A DNA stretch of 64,000 nt, from assembly GCF_004331255.1 (NCBI RefSeq), contig NZ_SJOF01000002.1, positions 310,001 through 374,000 on the forward strand. The letters are read 5' to 3'. The notes below the pieces were generated by a model. That model searched no databases. It worked only from the letters and a program-made list of their open reading frames with translations, and was not told the origin of the DNA. Below are positions 54,024 through 64,000 of this stretch, one piece after another (the stretch's first letter is position 1; the number at the start of each line of letters is the position of its first letter). The translations under genes and the position numbers were made by a program. The DNA is from Acinetobacter sp. ANC 4173. Its GTDB lineage: Bacteria; Pseudomonadota; Gammaproteobacteria; Pseudomonadales; Moraxellaceae.

Positions 54024-54953
54024 TTATGAAGCTTCTTGATAAATTCTGCCACCGGGTAATTGGCAAAAATATTGTTTCAATGCATCTAAACAGCGGTGAA
54101 TTTTCATAGGCTGTTGTTCACGTTTAGATGTAATTGCATATAAGTAGAAATTAGGTAATTTCCACTCAGGCAATACCTCTACCAAGGTACCATTGACTAA
54201 ATCTTTTTGAACATCAAGATATAAAATTCGAGAAATTCCATGTCCTTGTAGACATAAAGACTTGGCAACCAACACATTATTGGTGGTCAAACGCGAGTTC
54301 ATTTCAATACTCACAGATTCACCAGACATGCCATGCTGGAAAGCAAAACTTTCATAGTTTTTCATTAAGTTAACGGGAATCAAATCATGATTCTTTAAAT
54401 CTTCTGGCCGCGAAATAGGTGCCGTCTGATTTAAATAACTCGGTGAAGCAACTAACACTTGTTCAACGCGGGCCAGTGGAACCGCATGTAAACTTTGATC
54501 TTCAATTTTCGGACTCATGCGTAACGCAATATCAATTCGACCTTCAATCAAATCAATATAATGATTGTCCGCTTCCAAATGAACAGCTAAACCTCGATGG
54601 GCCGACATCCAATGTGATAATGCAGGAATAACGTGATTTGCACCTAACTCTGGAGTTGTCGCAATACGCAACTCCCCAACCAGGTCATCGCGTAATTCGT
54701 TAATACGAATCTTCCCACGCTCTGCAGCAGCTAGCATCTCTTGGCAGCTATGAAAAAAAGCTTGTCCAGCTTCAGTCAAACTCAATTTCCGTGTCGAACG
54801 ATGTAGAAGGATCACTTCCATCTCGTGTTCTAAAGAACGAATCTGTTGGCTTACAGCACTTGTAGTAATTCCTAACTCTCGTGCGGCTCCGCTAAACGAA
54901 CATTTTTCCACAACACAAGCAAACACTCCCATTGCTCGAAGTTGATCTAACAT
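54024..54953 (-). CDS. LysR-family transcriptional regulator
   Basis: A 309-aa LTTR with an N-terminal winged helix-turn-helix (SFSGAARELGITTSAVSQQIRSLEHEMEVILLHR) and a periplasmic-binding-protein-like effector domain. Start 54953 (MLDQLRAMG) is preferred because GAGGG lies 6 bp upstream; a frame from 55007 would add 18 residues. The effector is unknown. Its neighbour argD is convergent, so regulation of argD is not implied. Confidence 0.92.
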   Translation of the reverse strand: MLDQLRAMGVFACVVEKCSFSGAARELGITTSAVSQQIRSLEHEMEVILLHRSTRKLSLTEAGQAFFHSCQEMLAAAERGKIRINELRDDLVGELRIATTPELGANHVIPALSHWMSAHRGLAVHLEADNHYIDLIEGRIDIALRMSPKIEDQSLHAVPLARVEQVLVASPSYLNQTAPISRPEDLKNHDLIPVNLMKNYESFAFQHGMSGESVSIEMNSRLTTNNVLVAKSLCLQGHGISRILYLDVQKDLVNGTLVEVLPEWKLPNFYLYAITSKREQQPMKIHRCLDALKQYFCQLPGGRIYQEAS

Positions 54954-55048
54954 AAATTTCCCTCTAAACTTATGAGATGCTCCTACCTTTCGATAAAAGC
55001 AACTCATTGGATTATACGGTGAAATTTAAAAGTTGTAATGATCTTAAT

Positions 55049-55858
55049 TTAATTTATTGGTAAAACATTAGTCGGATTGATTGGTTTACCATTTAAGCGT
55101 ACCTGAAACTCAAGCATAGTACGGCTTGTACCAGAAGAACCCATCTCTGCAATTTTTTGACCAGCCGTTACATTTTCTCCGCTTTTCACAATCATCTTGC
55201 TGTTATGTGCATAAGCCGTAATATAACCATCAATATGCTTAACTAAGATTAAATTACCATATTCTTTCAGCCCATCAGCAGCATAAACCACTTGACCATT
55301 TGCAGCAGCGTACACTGGGTCACCCACATTGCCACTATAACGAATACCTTTCACATTATTGGTTAAATTGAAGTTTTCAATTACAGCACCATTCGATGGT
55401 TTAACCCAGCGCAAAGAACTCGCTTGCGCAGGAGTCACAGGTACAGAGTTAGTCGAAGGCGTTGTCGTGACTGCTGGAGTGGTTGGTAATGTGATTGCCT
55501 GACGTTGAATCGGAGCAGTTTGTGTGACTGCTTGAGTCGTGGTGGTACGACGATTATTTCCAGAACCTTTCAGCTTGAGCGACTGGCCTACATATATTCG
55601 ATAGGGTGGCGCAACATCATTCATATCAGCTATGCTGATATAGCTCAGTCCATAACGTGCCGCAATTCCACTTAAAGTATCGCCAGAACGAACAGTATAA
55701 TAGTCTGGAGCCGTCGCGTAACGGGTCGGATTATTAATCTGAGGTTTAGATGCACATCCACTTAAAATAACAGTGGTCACAATAGCAGTTGAGATTACTA
55801 GGGTTTTCAACAATGCTGTTGGCGTAGCAAAGATCCGATTTTGCGACATCGCAGGCAT
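55049..55858 (-). CDS. nlpD: NlpD-like lipoprotein (LysM + degenerate M23)
   Basis: A 269-aa lipoprotein (signal VTTVILSGCAS, Cys34). A LysM domain (DYYTVRSGDTLSGIAARYGLS, about 52-95) is followed by a low-complexity linker rich in Thr/Pro and an M23/LytM domain from about 155. The zinc-binding His of the first motif is missing (GIRYSGNVGDPVYA where active enzymes have H-x-x-x-D), so it is likely an activator of amidases such as AmiC rather than a peptidase. It follows surE as in other proteobacteria. Confidence 0.9.
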   Translation of the reverse strand: MPAMSQNRIFATPTALLKTLVISTAIVTTVILSGCASKPQINNPTRYATAPDYYTVRSGDTLSGIAARYGLSYISIADMNDVAPPYRIYVGQSLKLKGSGNNRRTTTTQAVTQTAPIQRQAITLPTTPAVTTTPSTNSVPVTPAQASSLRWVKPSNGAVIENFNLTNNVKGIRYSGNVGDPVYAAANGQVVYAADGLKEYGNLILVKHIDGYITAYAHNSKMIVKSGENVTAGQKIAEMGSSGTSRTMLEFQVRLNGKPINPTNVLPIN

Positions 55859-55982
55859 TTATCTTCCTCTCTTTATGTCTTTATTGGTTTTCATGCGCGT
55901 AAGAGTAGCAAAAATATTTTGAAAAAATCCGCATTCACGGACTTTTTCACAAAGTTACAACATTTACAAGACTTTTGATGTT

Positions 55983-56750
55983 TTAGCGATACTGTTCATG
56001 CAAGTTCTGTAAAATTTCATAATTGGTCGCATCCATTTGAATGGGCGTAATACTGACAAAACCATTTGCAACAGCAAAAAAATCAGACTCAATCCCAGCA
56101 ATCCCTTGTTTTGGTTCAGCCACTGCCTCACCAGACAAGCCAATCCAATACACTTGACGACCGCGTGGATCGACATGGCTGGTAATCGGTTTGGATTGAT
56201 AGCGGCGACCTTGATAAGTAATTTTCTGACCTTGCAACTCGACGACATCAGGAATATTAATGTTCAAAATATGACGCGGTGGTAATTCTGGCAAGCCTGC
56301 CTGAATAAAGTCATGTACCCATTGTGCTGCAACCGCGTAATCGTCTGGATGCTCATAACCACGTACATTGCTTCCTGCTAAAGAAACTGCGATTGCAGGC
56401 TGTTTCATTAAACGCCCTTCAAATGCTGCACCAACTGTTCCTGAATACAGCACGTCGTCACCGAGATTGGCACCGCTATTAATACCACTGACCACCAAAT
56501 CAAACTCAAAATCGAAGAGTCCATTCATTGAAAGATACACACAATCCGCTGGTGTTCCATTCACTGCCCAGACATCGGGTGCAATAGAGATAGGGCGCAA
56601 TGGTCGATCTAAAGTTAAAGCACTGGAAAAACCACTTCGTTCACTTTCGGGTGCAACAATGACTACACGACCTAATGGTTTTAGCGCACGTGCTAAAGCT
56701 TGTATCCCTGGCGCAAAAACACCATCATCGTTGGCTATTAGAATATTCAC
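55983..56750 (-). CDS. surE: 5'/3'-nucleotidase SurE
   Basis: A 255-aa metal-dependent phosphatase acting on nucleoside monophosphates, part of the stress and stationary-phase set. Metal ligands D8-D9 in [11 protein letters not shown], plus [16 protein letters not shown] and [24 protein letters not shown]. Normal length. Encoded upstream of nlpD on the same strand. Confidence 0.96.
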   Translation of the reverse strand: MNILIANDDGVFAPGIQALARALKPLGRVVIVAPESERSGFSSALTLDRPLRPISIAPDVWAVNGTPADCVYLSMNGLFDFEFDLVVSGINSGANLGDDVLYSGTVGAAFEGRLMKQPAIAVSLAGSNVRGYEHPDDYAVAAQWVHDFIQAGLPELPPRHILNINIPDVVELQGQKITYQGRRYQSKPITSHVDPRGRQVYWIGLSGEAVAEPKQGIAGIESDFFAVANGFVSITPIQMDATNYEILQNLHEQYR

Positions 56751-56854
56751 AAAAAACTCGCTTAAAAAAGTGACTGACTAGAACATTTCATTGAATTATA
56801 TGTGAAATTATATATATTAGCGCTCAATATCTATCACTAAATGAGTGCCTTATA

Positions 56855-57226
56855 ATGATTAAAACTTTATCATTTCGTAGTGTTTTGGGGTTCGGTCTTG
56901 CAATTTTATTTACTCAAGCAGTCAACGCAAATGATGGTTTAAGCCCAGAAGAAGCCAATAGCATTGTAAAAGAAGATATCGCTTCTACCCAAATTATGGC
57001 TGAAGTCTGCCCTGCGGTTATTGGGAAAAATGCAAAATTAGATGCCAATATAAAATTACTCACGCAAATGTATTTAAAAGACTACTCTGGCTCAATGACG
57101 ATAGATCAACTTCAGTCTGACCCAGAATATAAATCTATTTTGCAAGAAACACGCAAAGCTGCTCAAGAAACCAGTCAAGAAGAACAACAAGCTGTATGTA
57201 TGGATGTTGTTGAATATCAAGCGTAA
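56855..57226 (+). CDS. Small exported protein, paralogue 1
   Basis: A 123-aa protein with a Sec signal peptide (LGFGLAILFTQAVNA, cleavage after VNA). Two cysteines (C52-like in AEVCPAVIG and QAVCMDVV) may form a disulphide. It resembles small exported proteins of Moraxellaceae without known function. The gene 180 bp downstream encodes a clear relative. Confidence 0.7.
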   Translation: MIKTLSFRSVLGFGLAILFTQAVNANDGLSPEEANSIVKEDIASTQIMAEVCPAVIGKNAKLDANIKLLTQMYLKDYSGSMTIDQLQSDPEYKSILQETRKAAQETSQEEQQAVCMDVVEYQA

Positions 57227-57404
57227 TTGCTGAAATTACTTACGAATGACTTCAAGTCGAGTTGTTCGTAAGCTTTAATTGTGTTTTACCAAGCCCACAA
57301 CTTCTTCACTATTTCAACCATTTATATACATTTCCCCCCTTCCATTTCTACATAATCTGTTTAACCTTAGCTCAAATAGATTGATCTTTTTGAGTTTATT
57401 GTTT

Positions 57405-57788
57405 ATGAAATTCGCTGCTTTAAAAACAACATCTTTAGCTTTACTCACCGCGTTTACTTTTTCTTTCACTCATGCTGAACAAAGCAAAGACGAAAATATT
57501 GAAGTCACACCAAACCAAACCATTACTCAACAAGAACTTGCTGCCATTTATGTACTTTCAGAAATTTGCCCAAGCCTAGTTGACAATAAAAATGGCTTTG
57601 AACAAGGCTATGCCAAACTCGCACAAGAACATCTTCCTGAAGAAAAAGATGCTGTTTCTGCCTTAGCTGAATTAAGTAAAAATAAAAAATTTAAGCCAAT
57701 TTTAGCTGAGGCAAAATCTGATGCTCAAACTGCTGGTGATGATAAAAACAAAGAAATCTGTCAAGAATTGACCACCTATAGCAATTGA
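57405..57788 (+). CDS. Small exported protein, paralogue 2
   Basis: A 127-aa protein with signal peptide (TTSLALLTAFTFSFTHA). It shares the layout and cysteine motif of the upstream protein: SEICPSLVDN versus AEVCPAVIGK, KKFKPILAEAK versus PEYKSILQETR, and KEICQELT versus QAVCMDVV. The start at 57405 (MKFAALK) is chosen because it begins the signal peptide; the frame opens earlier without support. Tandem duplication is likely. Function unknown. Confidence 0.72.
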   Translation: MKFAALKTTSLALLTAFTFSFTHAEQSKDENIEVTPNQTITQQELAAIYVLSEICPSLVDNKNGFEQGYAKLAQEHLPEEKDAVSALAELSKNKKFKPILAEAKSDAQTAGDDKNKEICQELTTYSN

Positions 57789-57906
57789 AACAAATTGGTT
57801 ACAATACTTTTGAAATAAGCCGATTTCACAGGTAGAAGTCGGCTATGCTTTGTCCTAGAATGCTAAGTTCTTTGTGCTTACATCAAGATATTGGAACCCG
57901 CTAGAA

Positions 57907-59055
57907 ATGATCCGTAAAAGCGCCCTTGCTGCAACATTACTATTACCAAGTTTCTCTTTCGCAGCAACTGTCTTATCTACGCCGCCAGAACTCAATAATA
58001 AATCTTATGTTTTGATGGACTATGAGACGGGGCAAATCCTCGCAGCAAAAAATGAAAATGAAAAGTTAGCACCTGCTTCAATGACAAAAATGATGACCAG
58101 TTACATCATTGAACAAAAACTGTTGAAGGGTGAGCTCACTGAAAATGAAAAAGTTCGTATGAACGAATCTGCATGGTGTCGTGGCAGTAGCACAGAATCA
58201 TGTATGTATGTACCACTTAATGGTACGGCAACTGCTCTAGAAATGTTGCGTGGTATCATTATCCAATCAGGTAACGATGCTTCTAAAGCAATGGCTGAGC
58301 ATATTGCTGGAAATGAAGGTACTTTTGCTTACATGATGAATGAAGAAGCAAAACGTATGGGCATGACCAATACCCACTTCATCAACTCGACTGGTATGCC
58401 TGCGGATGGTCACTATTCAACTGCAAAAGATATGGCAACGCTAGCACAACATATCATTCATGACAGTTCAAAATACTACCCAATCTATTCTGAAAAAGAA
58501 TTTGCATTTAATGGTATTAAACAAGGCAACCGTAATGCCTTGCTTTATACAGACCCAAGTGTTGACGGTTTAAAAACGGGTCATACTGAAGAAGCAGGTT
58601 ACTGTGTCACCACTTCGTCAAAACGTGGTCCAATGCGCTTGATCTCTGTTGTATTTGGTACCCCAACGATACAAGAGCGTGCGACCCAAACACGTAGCTT
58701 ATTGGCTTGGGGCTTTGCAAACTTTGAAACCGTAAAAGTACAGCCTGCAAACCAAGTTTTAGCTAAAGCAAAAGTTTACTTTGGTAAAGAAAACGAAGTT
58801 CAAATTGGCTTAGCCGAAAACTTCAATGTGACCATGCCTAAAGGCAAAGCAGATGCGATTAAAACGCAACTTGTGGTTCAACCTAAACTCACTGCACCTT
58901 TACAAAAAGGTCAAGTGGTTGGTAAGTACGTTGCCAGCTTAGATGGTAAAGTGATTTCAGAGAAACCATTGGTTGCATTACAAGCGGTTGAAGAAGCTGG
59001 ATTCTTCGCACGTTTAATCGACCATATCAAACAATTCTTCGCAAACTTATTTTAA
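57907..59055 (+). CDS. dacC: D-alanyl-D-alanine carboxypeptidase (PBP5/6)
   Basis: A 382-aa low-molecular-mass penicillin-binding protein. Signal peptide (SALAATLLLPSFSFAA); active site SxxK S58-K61 in APASMTKMM, SGN in IIQSGNDASKAM, and KTG in GLKTGHTEEAG. A C-terminal PBP5 domain and an amphipathic membrane anchor (FFARLIDHIKQFFANLF) end it. Start 57907 (MIRKSA) puts the signal peptide first; an upstream GTG (57874) is not supported. It trims peptidoglycan pentapeptides. Confidence 0.93.
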   Translation: MIRKSALAATLLLPSFSFAATVLSTPPELNNKSYVLMDYETGQILAAKNENEKLAPASMTKMMTSYIIEQKLLKGELTENEKVRMNESAWCRGSSTESCMYVPLNGTATALEMLRGIIIQSGNDASKAMAEHIAGNEGTFAYMMNEEAKRMGMTNTHFINSTGMPADGHYSTAKDMATLAQHIIHDSSKYYPIYSEKEFAFNGIKQGNRNALLYTDPSVDGLKTGHTEEAGYCVTTSSKRGPMRLISVVFGTPTIQERATQTRSLLAWGFANFETVKVQPANQVLAKAKVYFGKENEVQIGLAENFNVTMPKGKADAIKTQLVVQPKLTAPLQKGQVVGKYVASLDGKVISEKPLVALQAVEEAGFFARLIDHIKQFFANLF

Positions 59056-59079
59056 GATTTAACGACTTAAACTAAAGTT

Positions 59080-59113
59080 AAAGCATTCGTATACAAATAC
59101 GGATGCTTTTTTC
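59080..59113 (+). terminator. Terminator of dacC
   Basis: AAAGCATTCGTAT and ATACGGATGCTTT pair around acaa, followed by T residues. Confidence 0.85.
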
Positions 59114-59149
59114 TTTTATACTCTGCTGTAAATTGCTGAATGATGCTGT

Positions 59150-59695
59150 ATGAACATGAAAAAAAATATCCGTCCTTATCTAGATAGCAAACCGAAGATT
59201 GATGCAAGCTGCTATGTTGATGATGCCTCTATTGTGATTGGAGATGTCGTACTGGCTGATCATGTTTCCGTATGGCCTTTCGCTGTGATTCGCGGCGATG
59301 TAAACAGTATTCGCATTGGCAAATACAGTAATGTGCAAGATCACTGCATGCTGCATGTTAGCCATAAAAATGATGCTAAACCGAACGGTTCTCCCCTGAT
59401 TATTGGGGAAGATGTCACGATTGGACATCATGTCACTTTACATGGCTGCACCATTGGCAATCGTGTATTGGTCGGAATCAACAGTATTGTTTTAGACGAT
59501 GTGATTATCGAAGATGATGTAATGATTGGCGCAGGTAGTTTAGTTCCGCCACGTAAACGTCTGGAAAGTGGATATCTCTATGTCGGTAGCCCCGTGCAAA
59601 AATCACGTCCATTAACCGATAAAGAAAAAGAGTTTTTAACTTACTCTGCACGACATTATGTGAAAGTGGCAAATAATTACCGAGAACAAGATTAA
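59150..59695 (+). CDS. Gamma-carbonic anhydrase-like hexapeptide protein
   Basis: A 181-aa left-handed beta-helix protein of the YrdA/gamma-CA group. Hexapeptide turns are regular (VIGDVVLADHVSVWPFAVIRGD, VTIGHHVTLHGCTIGNRVLVGINSIV). Zinc-ligand histidines are at DHCMLHVSHK and IGHHVTLHG. Carbonic anhydrase activity is unproven in many members. Start could be ATG 59150 or 59156. Confidence 0.9.
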   Translation: MNMKKNIRPYLDSKPKIDASCYVDDASIVIGDVVLADHVSVWPFAVIRGDVNSIRIGKYSNVQDHCMLHVSHKNDAKPNGSPLIIGEDVTIGHHVTLHGCTIGNRVLVGINSIVLDDVIIEDDVMIGAGSLVPPRKRLESGYLYVGSPVQKSRPLTDKEKEFLTYSARHYVKVANNYREQD

Positions 59696-59717
59696 TATTC
59701 AGCGTAAAGTTTATTTT

Positions 59718-59748
59718 AAATAGCCCCTGAATTTGGGGCTATTTTTTA
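59718..59748 (+). terminator. Terminator of the gamma-CA-like gene
   Basis: AAATAGCCCC-tgaattt-GGGGCTATTTTTT: strong stem with T run; 63 bp short of the convergent isochorismatase-family gene. Confidence 0.9.
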
Positions 59749-59810
59749 ATGTCTCATGTATCAATCATGATGTTATGTGATCATATGCAGTATAGAATCG
59801 CTTCGTAAGC

Positions 59811-60347
59811 TTAGAAATTAAACTCAGCGCTTGTAGTAAGTTTAGCAAAAGCTCCATTTAACGTTGAATTATGGTGCATTATAATTTGCTGAGCTGAGAG
59901 TTGCTCAGAATCAAAAGTTGTATGTGCATCCGAAATAAGGCTTACACTAAAACCTAAATCAGCCGCAGCTCGTACAGTTGTATCAATACAATACTCTGTT
60001 TTCATTCCAACAATTACCAACTCTTTAATCTTAAGCTCAGTCAAAATTTTATGTAAATTTGTCTCTCTAAAACAATTTGGGTACTGCTTTTCTAAAATAT
60101 TGTGATGATTGCCCATTTTCAACTCACTAATGAGCTGAGTCATTGAACTTTCTGGACTTAAAGGCGTTTGAGCTAAGCCAACATGACGCATATAGATCAC
60201 AGGTACCTGTGATAGGTCTGCTTTTTCTATAAGAAGATTAATATTATTCAATACGTGATTATTATTGAATGGTGCAACAGCTTGTTTGAATAAACCGTTT
60301 TGCATATCAACTATAATTAGTGCTTTACGTGCAATTAAATTAGACAT
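59811..60347 (-). CDS. Isochorismatase-family cysteine hydrolase
   Basis: A 178-aa alpha/beta hydrolase of the isochorismatase/nicotinamidase superfamily. Catalytic triad: Asp in LIIVDMQNGLF near 14, Lys in ILEKQYPNCF, and Cys in VGMKTEYCIDTTVRAAADLG. Substrate unknown. Single gene on the minus strand. Confidence 0.88.
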   Translation of the reverse strand: MSNLIARKALIIVDMQNGLFKQAVAPFNNNHVLNNINLLIEKADLSQVPVIYMRHVGLAQTPLSPESSMTQLISELKMGNHHNILEKQYPNCFRETNLHKILTELKIKELVIVGMKTEYCIDTTVRAAADLGFSVSLISDAHTTFDSEQLSAQQIIMHHNSTLNGAFAKLTTSAEFNF

Positions 60348-60802
60348 TTAGAGCTCCATTCTTACCAATAATGAACAGAGCATTACCCTAGCCATTATTG
60401 GCTGAGGGTTGGATTATAGAATTATAAGATAAGTTCTAAAATTTACACACAGCCTTTTAAGAAGGTTGTGGTCATCGTCGATGAGATATTGTGAAGAAAT
60501 TTATTCATTTTTGATGTGATTAAAATTAGAATTAAACCAACATATCACAGATTTATTTCTAGAACAGTGCAACTGAACGAGAAACATTAATTCAAAGCGT
60601 AATTTGGTTTGATATATCGTTAGATCTTTTGAAAATAACACAATACCCTAAGACCATTTCATGAATTAGTGGGGGTTTAAGAAATAAAATGGCATGATTA
60701 AAACAACAGAGGATCGATCCCCCCCGAAGAAAACTGCCTGTCAACATAGCCACCGCCTTCTAAATTTTGTAGAATACTCCTTTTATTCCATGGTACTTTT
60801 TT
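60348..60802. other. Intergenic region, 455 bp
   Basis: No coding frame found. A perfect palindrome GGATCGATCC lies at 60711-60720 followed by a C run, and a G run sits about 45 bp before it, which could pair to form a large hairpin. The remainder is AT-rich and carries the promoters of the two divergent neighbours. Confidence 0.5.
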
Positions 60803-61288
60803 ATGACCGCTTGGGCAGCTCACGTCACTGTAGCTACTGTCGTTGAAAAAGACGGAAAGTTTCTATTTGTCGAAGAACACAGCGAAGGCATTACACATAC
60901 GGTGTTTAATCAACCTGCTGGGCATGTTGAATGTGGTGAAAGCATTATTCAAGCAGCTGTTCGTGAAACCATGGAAGAAACAGGTCATGCAGTTGAAGTA
61001 GATGCTCTATTAGGCATTTATACTTACACTCCGCCTATGTTCCCTGACCGTACTTATTTTAGATTTTGCTTTTTAGCACATGTTTTAGAGTATTTTCCTG
61101 AAGCTGAACTCGATCAAGGTATTGTTGGTCCGAAATGGATGACCTTAGACGAACTTCAAGAAACTGCTCGTGCACGTAGCCCTTTAGTGATTAAAGCAGT
61201 GAAAGATGCGCTCGCTGGGCAACAATACCCTTTATCGCTCGTTTATGAGCACCAAAACTCTCCTCTTATCTCAAATCTGGATGCTTAA
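60803..61288 (+). CDS. nudJ: Nudix phosphohydrolase NudJ-like
   Basis: A 161-aa Nudix hydrolase. The Nudix box is [23 protein letters not shown] (37-60). It starts [19 protein letters not shown], close to E. coli NudJ (YmfB), which hydrolyses HMP pyrophosphate and nucleoside tri/diphosphates. The order nudJ-mnmA-hflD-purB is the same as in E. coli. Confidence 0.92.
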   Translation: MTAWAAHVTVATVVEKDGKFLFVEEHSEGITHTVFNQPAGHVECGESIIQAAVRETMEETGHAVEVDALLGIYTYTPPMFPDRTYFRFCFLAHVLEYFPEAELDQGIVGPKWMTLDELQETARARSPLVIKAVKDALAGQQYPLSLVYEHQNSPLISNLDA

Positions 61289-61292
61289 TCCT

Positions 61293-62429
61293 ATGCAACA
61301 ACGTGTCATCGTCGGTATGTCTGGTGGTGTAGATTCTTCTGTATCTGCAGCACTTCTTCTTCAACAAGGATATCAAGTTGAAGGACTTTTCATGAAGAAC
61401 TGGGAAGAAGATGACGGCACGGAATATTGTACCGCAATGGAAGACCTTGCCGATGCGCAAGCCGTTTGCGATAAAATTGGAATTAAATTACATACTGCCA
61501 ATTTCGCTATGGAATATTGGGATCGAGTGTTTGAACACTTCCTTGCCGAGTATGCTGCAGGTCGTACCCCAAACCCAGACATTTTATGCAATAAAGAAAT
61601 TAAATTCCGTGCCTTCCTCGACCATGCAGTCAATTTAGGTGCGGACTTTATTGCCACAGGTCACTATTGCCGTCGTGGTGAAACCATGACCAATTCACGT
61701 GGTGAAGAATACGCGCCTTTACTGCGTGGTTTAGATCAAAATAAAGATCAGACTTATTTCTTACATGCCGTACATGGTCGTGAAATTAATAAAACCTTGT
61801 TCCCTGTGGGTGAAATTGAAAAACCAGAAGTTCGTCGCATTGCCGAAGAACTTGGCTTGGCTACTGCAAAGAAAAAAGATTCAACCGGTATTTGTTTTAT
61901 TGGTGAACGCCGCTTTAATGACTTCTTGAAACAATACTTACCCGCTCAACCCGGAAAAATTGTATTGGATAACGGGAAAGAGGTTGGTGATCATCACGGC
62001 TTAATGTACTATACGCTCGGTCAGCGTGGCGGTATTGGCATTGGTGGTATGAAAGGTGCTGACGAAGGTGCTTGGTTCGTCTTACATAAAGACATTGAAC
62101 ATAACCGCCTTGTGGTCGGTCAAGGTCATGATCACCCATTAATGCAAAGTACAATGCTTTGGAGTGAAGTGATTGACTGGGTTGCAGGCGAACAAGACAT
62201 TCCTGCTTCAGGTTTCCGCTGTACGGCAAAAACCCGTTATCGCCAACCCGACCAAGCTTGCGTATTATATAAAGATGACACGATGCCAAATGGTGTTCGC
62301 GTTGAATTTGATGAATCACAACGTGCTGTTACCCCAGGTCAAAGTGTTGTGTTTTATCTAGATGATATTTGTTTAGGCGGTGGCGTCATTCATCACACCA
62401 ATGCACCTAAGCCAGATTTTATTGCATAA
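61293..62429 (+). CDS. mnmA: tRNA 2-thiouridylase MnmA
   Basis: A 378-aa thiouridylase that forms s2U34 in tRNA-Lys, -Glu and -Gln. PP-loop [16 protein letters not shown] at 8-23, catalytic cysteines in [11 protein letters not shown] (about 99) and [10 protein letters not shown] (about 200). Start 61293 (MQQRVIVG) gives the standard length; an ATG at 61281 overlaps the nudJ stop and is possible. Operon with nudJ, hflD, purB. Confidence 0.96.
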   Translation: MQQRVIVGMSGGVDSSVSAALLLQQGYQVEGLFMKNWEEDDGTEYCTAMEDLADAQAVCDKIGIKLHTANFAMEYWDRVFEHFLAEYAAGRTPNPDILCNKEIKFRAFLDHAVNLGADFIATGHYCRRGETMTNSRGEEYAPLLRGLDQNKDQTYFLHAVHGREINKTLFPVGEIEKPEVRRIAEELGLATAKKKDSTGICFIGERRFNDFLKQYLPAQPGKIVLDNGKEVGDHHGLMYYTLGQRGGIGIGGMKGADEGAWFVLHKDIEHNRLVVGQGHDHPLMQSTMLWSEVIDWVAGEQDIPASGFRCTAKTRYRQPDQACVLYKDDTMPNGVRVEFDESQRAVTPGQSVVFYLDDICLGGGVIHHTNAPKPDFIA

Positions 62430-62443
62430 AAGGATTGTTCGGT

Positions 62444-63175
62444 ATGGTTGAGTTACCGTTTCAACAGCCTCAAACTTTAAGTCAACGCCAAAATCGCGCA
62501 TTGGCGCTTGCGGCTGTGTTTCAGGCAACACAACTCACCCATATGACTGCTATTTCTGGGCGACAGAGCATCGGAGATAGCGGGAATTTCTATTTAGAAC
62601 AGCTCATTAAAGCCAGCCTAAATATTCGTCCGACTTCCAATCAATCCTGTCAAACTTTAGATTTTTTCAATCAACTTGCTGATATCTCTCTGGGATTGAA
62701 AACCCTAGAAAGCAGTATTACCCAACCGTTTAATCCTGCACCGAAATCCCGTTTACCCAAACTCTCTAATGCCAAGCTTCCGATGTCTTATGCCATGGCA
62801 TTATTACAATTAGAAAAAAAGGTCTATAGCAATCCAAAGTTTGTTGAAATTATTGAAAAATCACAGCAAAAAATTCTGAAACAACTCTCTTTTTTCGACA
62901 ATAACTATACGCATCCGAGCATTCTTGCCAACTTAGCCCAAACCTATGTCGATACCGCAGGACAAATTAATCCTCGTATTATGGTACGTGGCAATGCAGA
63001 AGCATTTAAGGATACAGCGCATACCAACCGAATTCGTGCTGCCCTCTTTACTGGTCTACAAATGGCACATTTGTGGCGTCAGCATGGAGGAAGCTCTTGG
63101 GGCATGATTTTCAGCAAACGAAAACTGCTCCAAGACATTCAAGATCTCGCTCGTTTACAGTATCAAGTGGTCTAA
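62444..63175 (+). CDS. hflD: HflD-family lysogenisation regulator homologue
   Basis: A 243-aa helical protein of the HflD/YcfC family, peripheral inner-membrane. Signatures: [28 protein letters not shown]-like [14 protein letters not shown] and [20 protein letters not shown]. Start 62444 with AAGGA 9 bp upstream. Position between mnmA and purB is conserved in gammaproteobacteria. Confidence 0.95.
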   Translation: MVELPFQQPQTLSQRQNRALALAAVFQATQLTHMTAISGRQSIGDSGNFYLEQLIKASLNIRPTSNQSCQTLDFFNQLADISLGLKTLESSITQPFNPAPKSRLPKLSNAKLPMSYAMALLQLEKKVYSNPKFVEIIEKSQQKILKQLSFFDNNYTHPSILANLAQTYVDTAGQINPRIMVRGNAEAFKDTAHTNRIRAALFTGLQMAHLWRQHGGSSWGMIFSKRKLLQDIQDLARLQYQVV

Positions 63176-63223
63176 CCACATGCTGTACGAAATTTTCGTT
63201 TTACGTTTTATTCCAAAGTTTAA

Positions 63224-64000
<777 letters not shown>

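Noticed and set aside
60711-60720. Insertion-sequence end at GGATCGATCC
   Set aside because: A lone palindrome with a C run; no transposase, matching inverted repeat or target duplication was found.

Overview
The window reads as a chromosomal segment of an Acinetobacter-like gammaproteobacterium (Moraxellaceae). Supporting this are the modest GC content by eye, the efp/epmB divergent pair, the nudJ-mnmA-hflD-purB order, CstA with its YbdD partner, AmpG and PBP5/6. It holds about 60 protein genes, one tRNA, two decayed genes and one large biosynthetic operon. All identifications come from reading motifs and gene order; no database search was possible.

1-4.8 kb is the right end of an integrative element inserted at a tRNA-Val(GAC) gene. 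It carries a partial XRE repressor (left edge), a short basic protein, a 906-aa primase-helicase, a small HTH protein and a tyrosine integrase facing away from the tRNA. The rest of the element and its other attachment site lie left of the window.

4.9-31.9 kb is mostly core chromosome: a MoxR/DUF58/transglutaminase (TgpA) operon; cstA-ybdD; efp with divergent epmB; a PilZ-like protein coupled to a degenerate FimX-like REC-PAS-GGDEF-EAL protein; rpmE; a BASS transporter; gloA-ampG (AmpG has an unusual soluble insertion); a LonB-like protease with a lysine tract; an unknown protein plus a histone-deacetylase-fold enzyme; a small Ras-like GTPase, roadblock protein and unknown-partner locus that contains a decayed second roadblock gene; a repeat-rich lipoprotein; a nitronate monooxygenase-like enzyme; and dusB.

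31.9-49.5 kb: after a relic tyrosine-integrase gene upstream of dusB, a minus-strand operon of 18 genes (about 16.7 kb) encodes an aryl polyene (APE) type pathway. It has two acyl carrier proteins, two complete ketosynthases, a chain-length-factor-like protein, a ketoreductase, a dehydratase, an AMP-ligase fused to a second hotdog dehydratase, an aromatic ammonia-lyase (probable starter supply), a thioesterase, two acyltransferases, a glycosyltransferase, an FAD oxidoreductase, and a LolA-like, MMPL and lipoprotein set for delivery to the outer membrane. A good extended -10 promoter lies just upstream of the first gene.

50.2-64 kb returns to core genes: a DUF1615 lipoprotein and HAD hydrolase, grxD, argD, a LysR regulator, nlpD-surE, two tandem paralogous small exported proteins, PBP5/6 (dacC), a gamma-carbonic anhydrase-like protein, an isochorismatase-family hydrolase, and nudJ-mnmA-hflD-purB (purB cut by the right edge).
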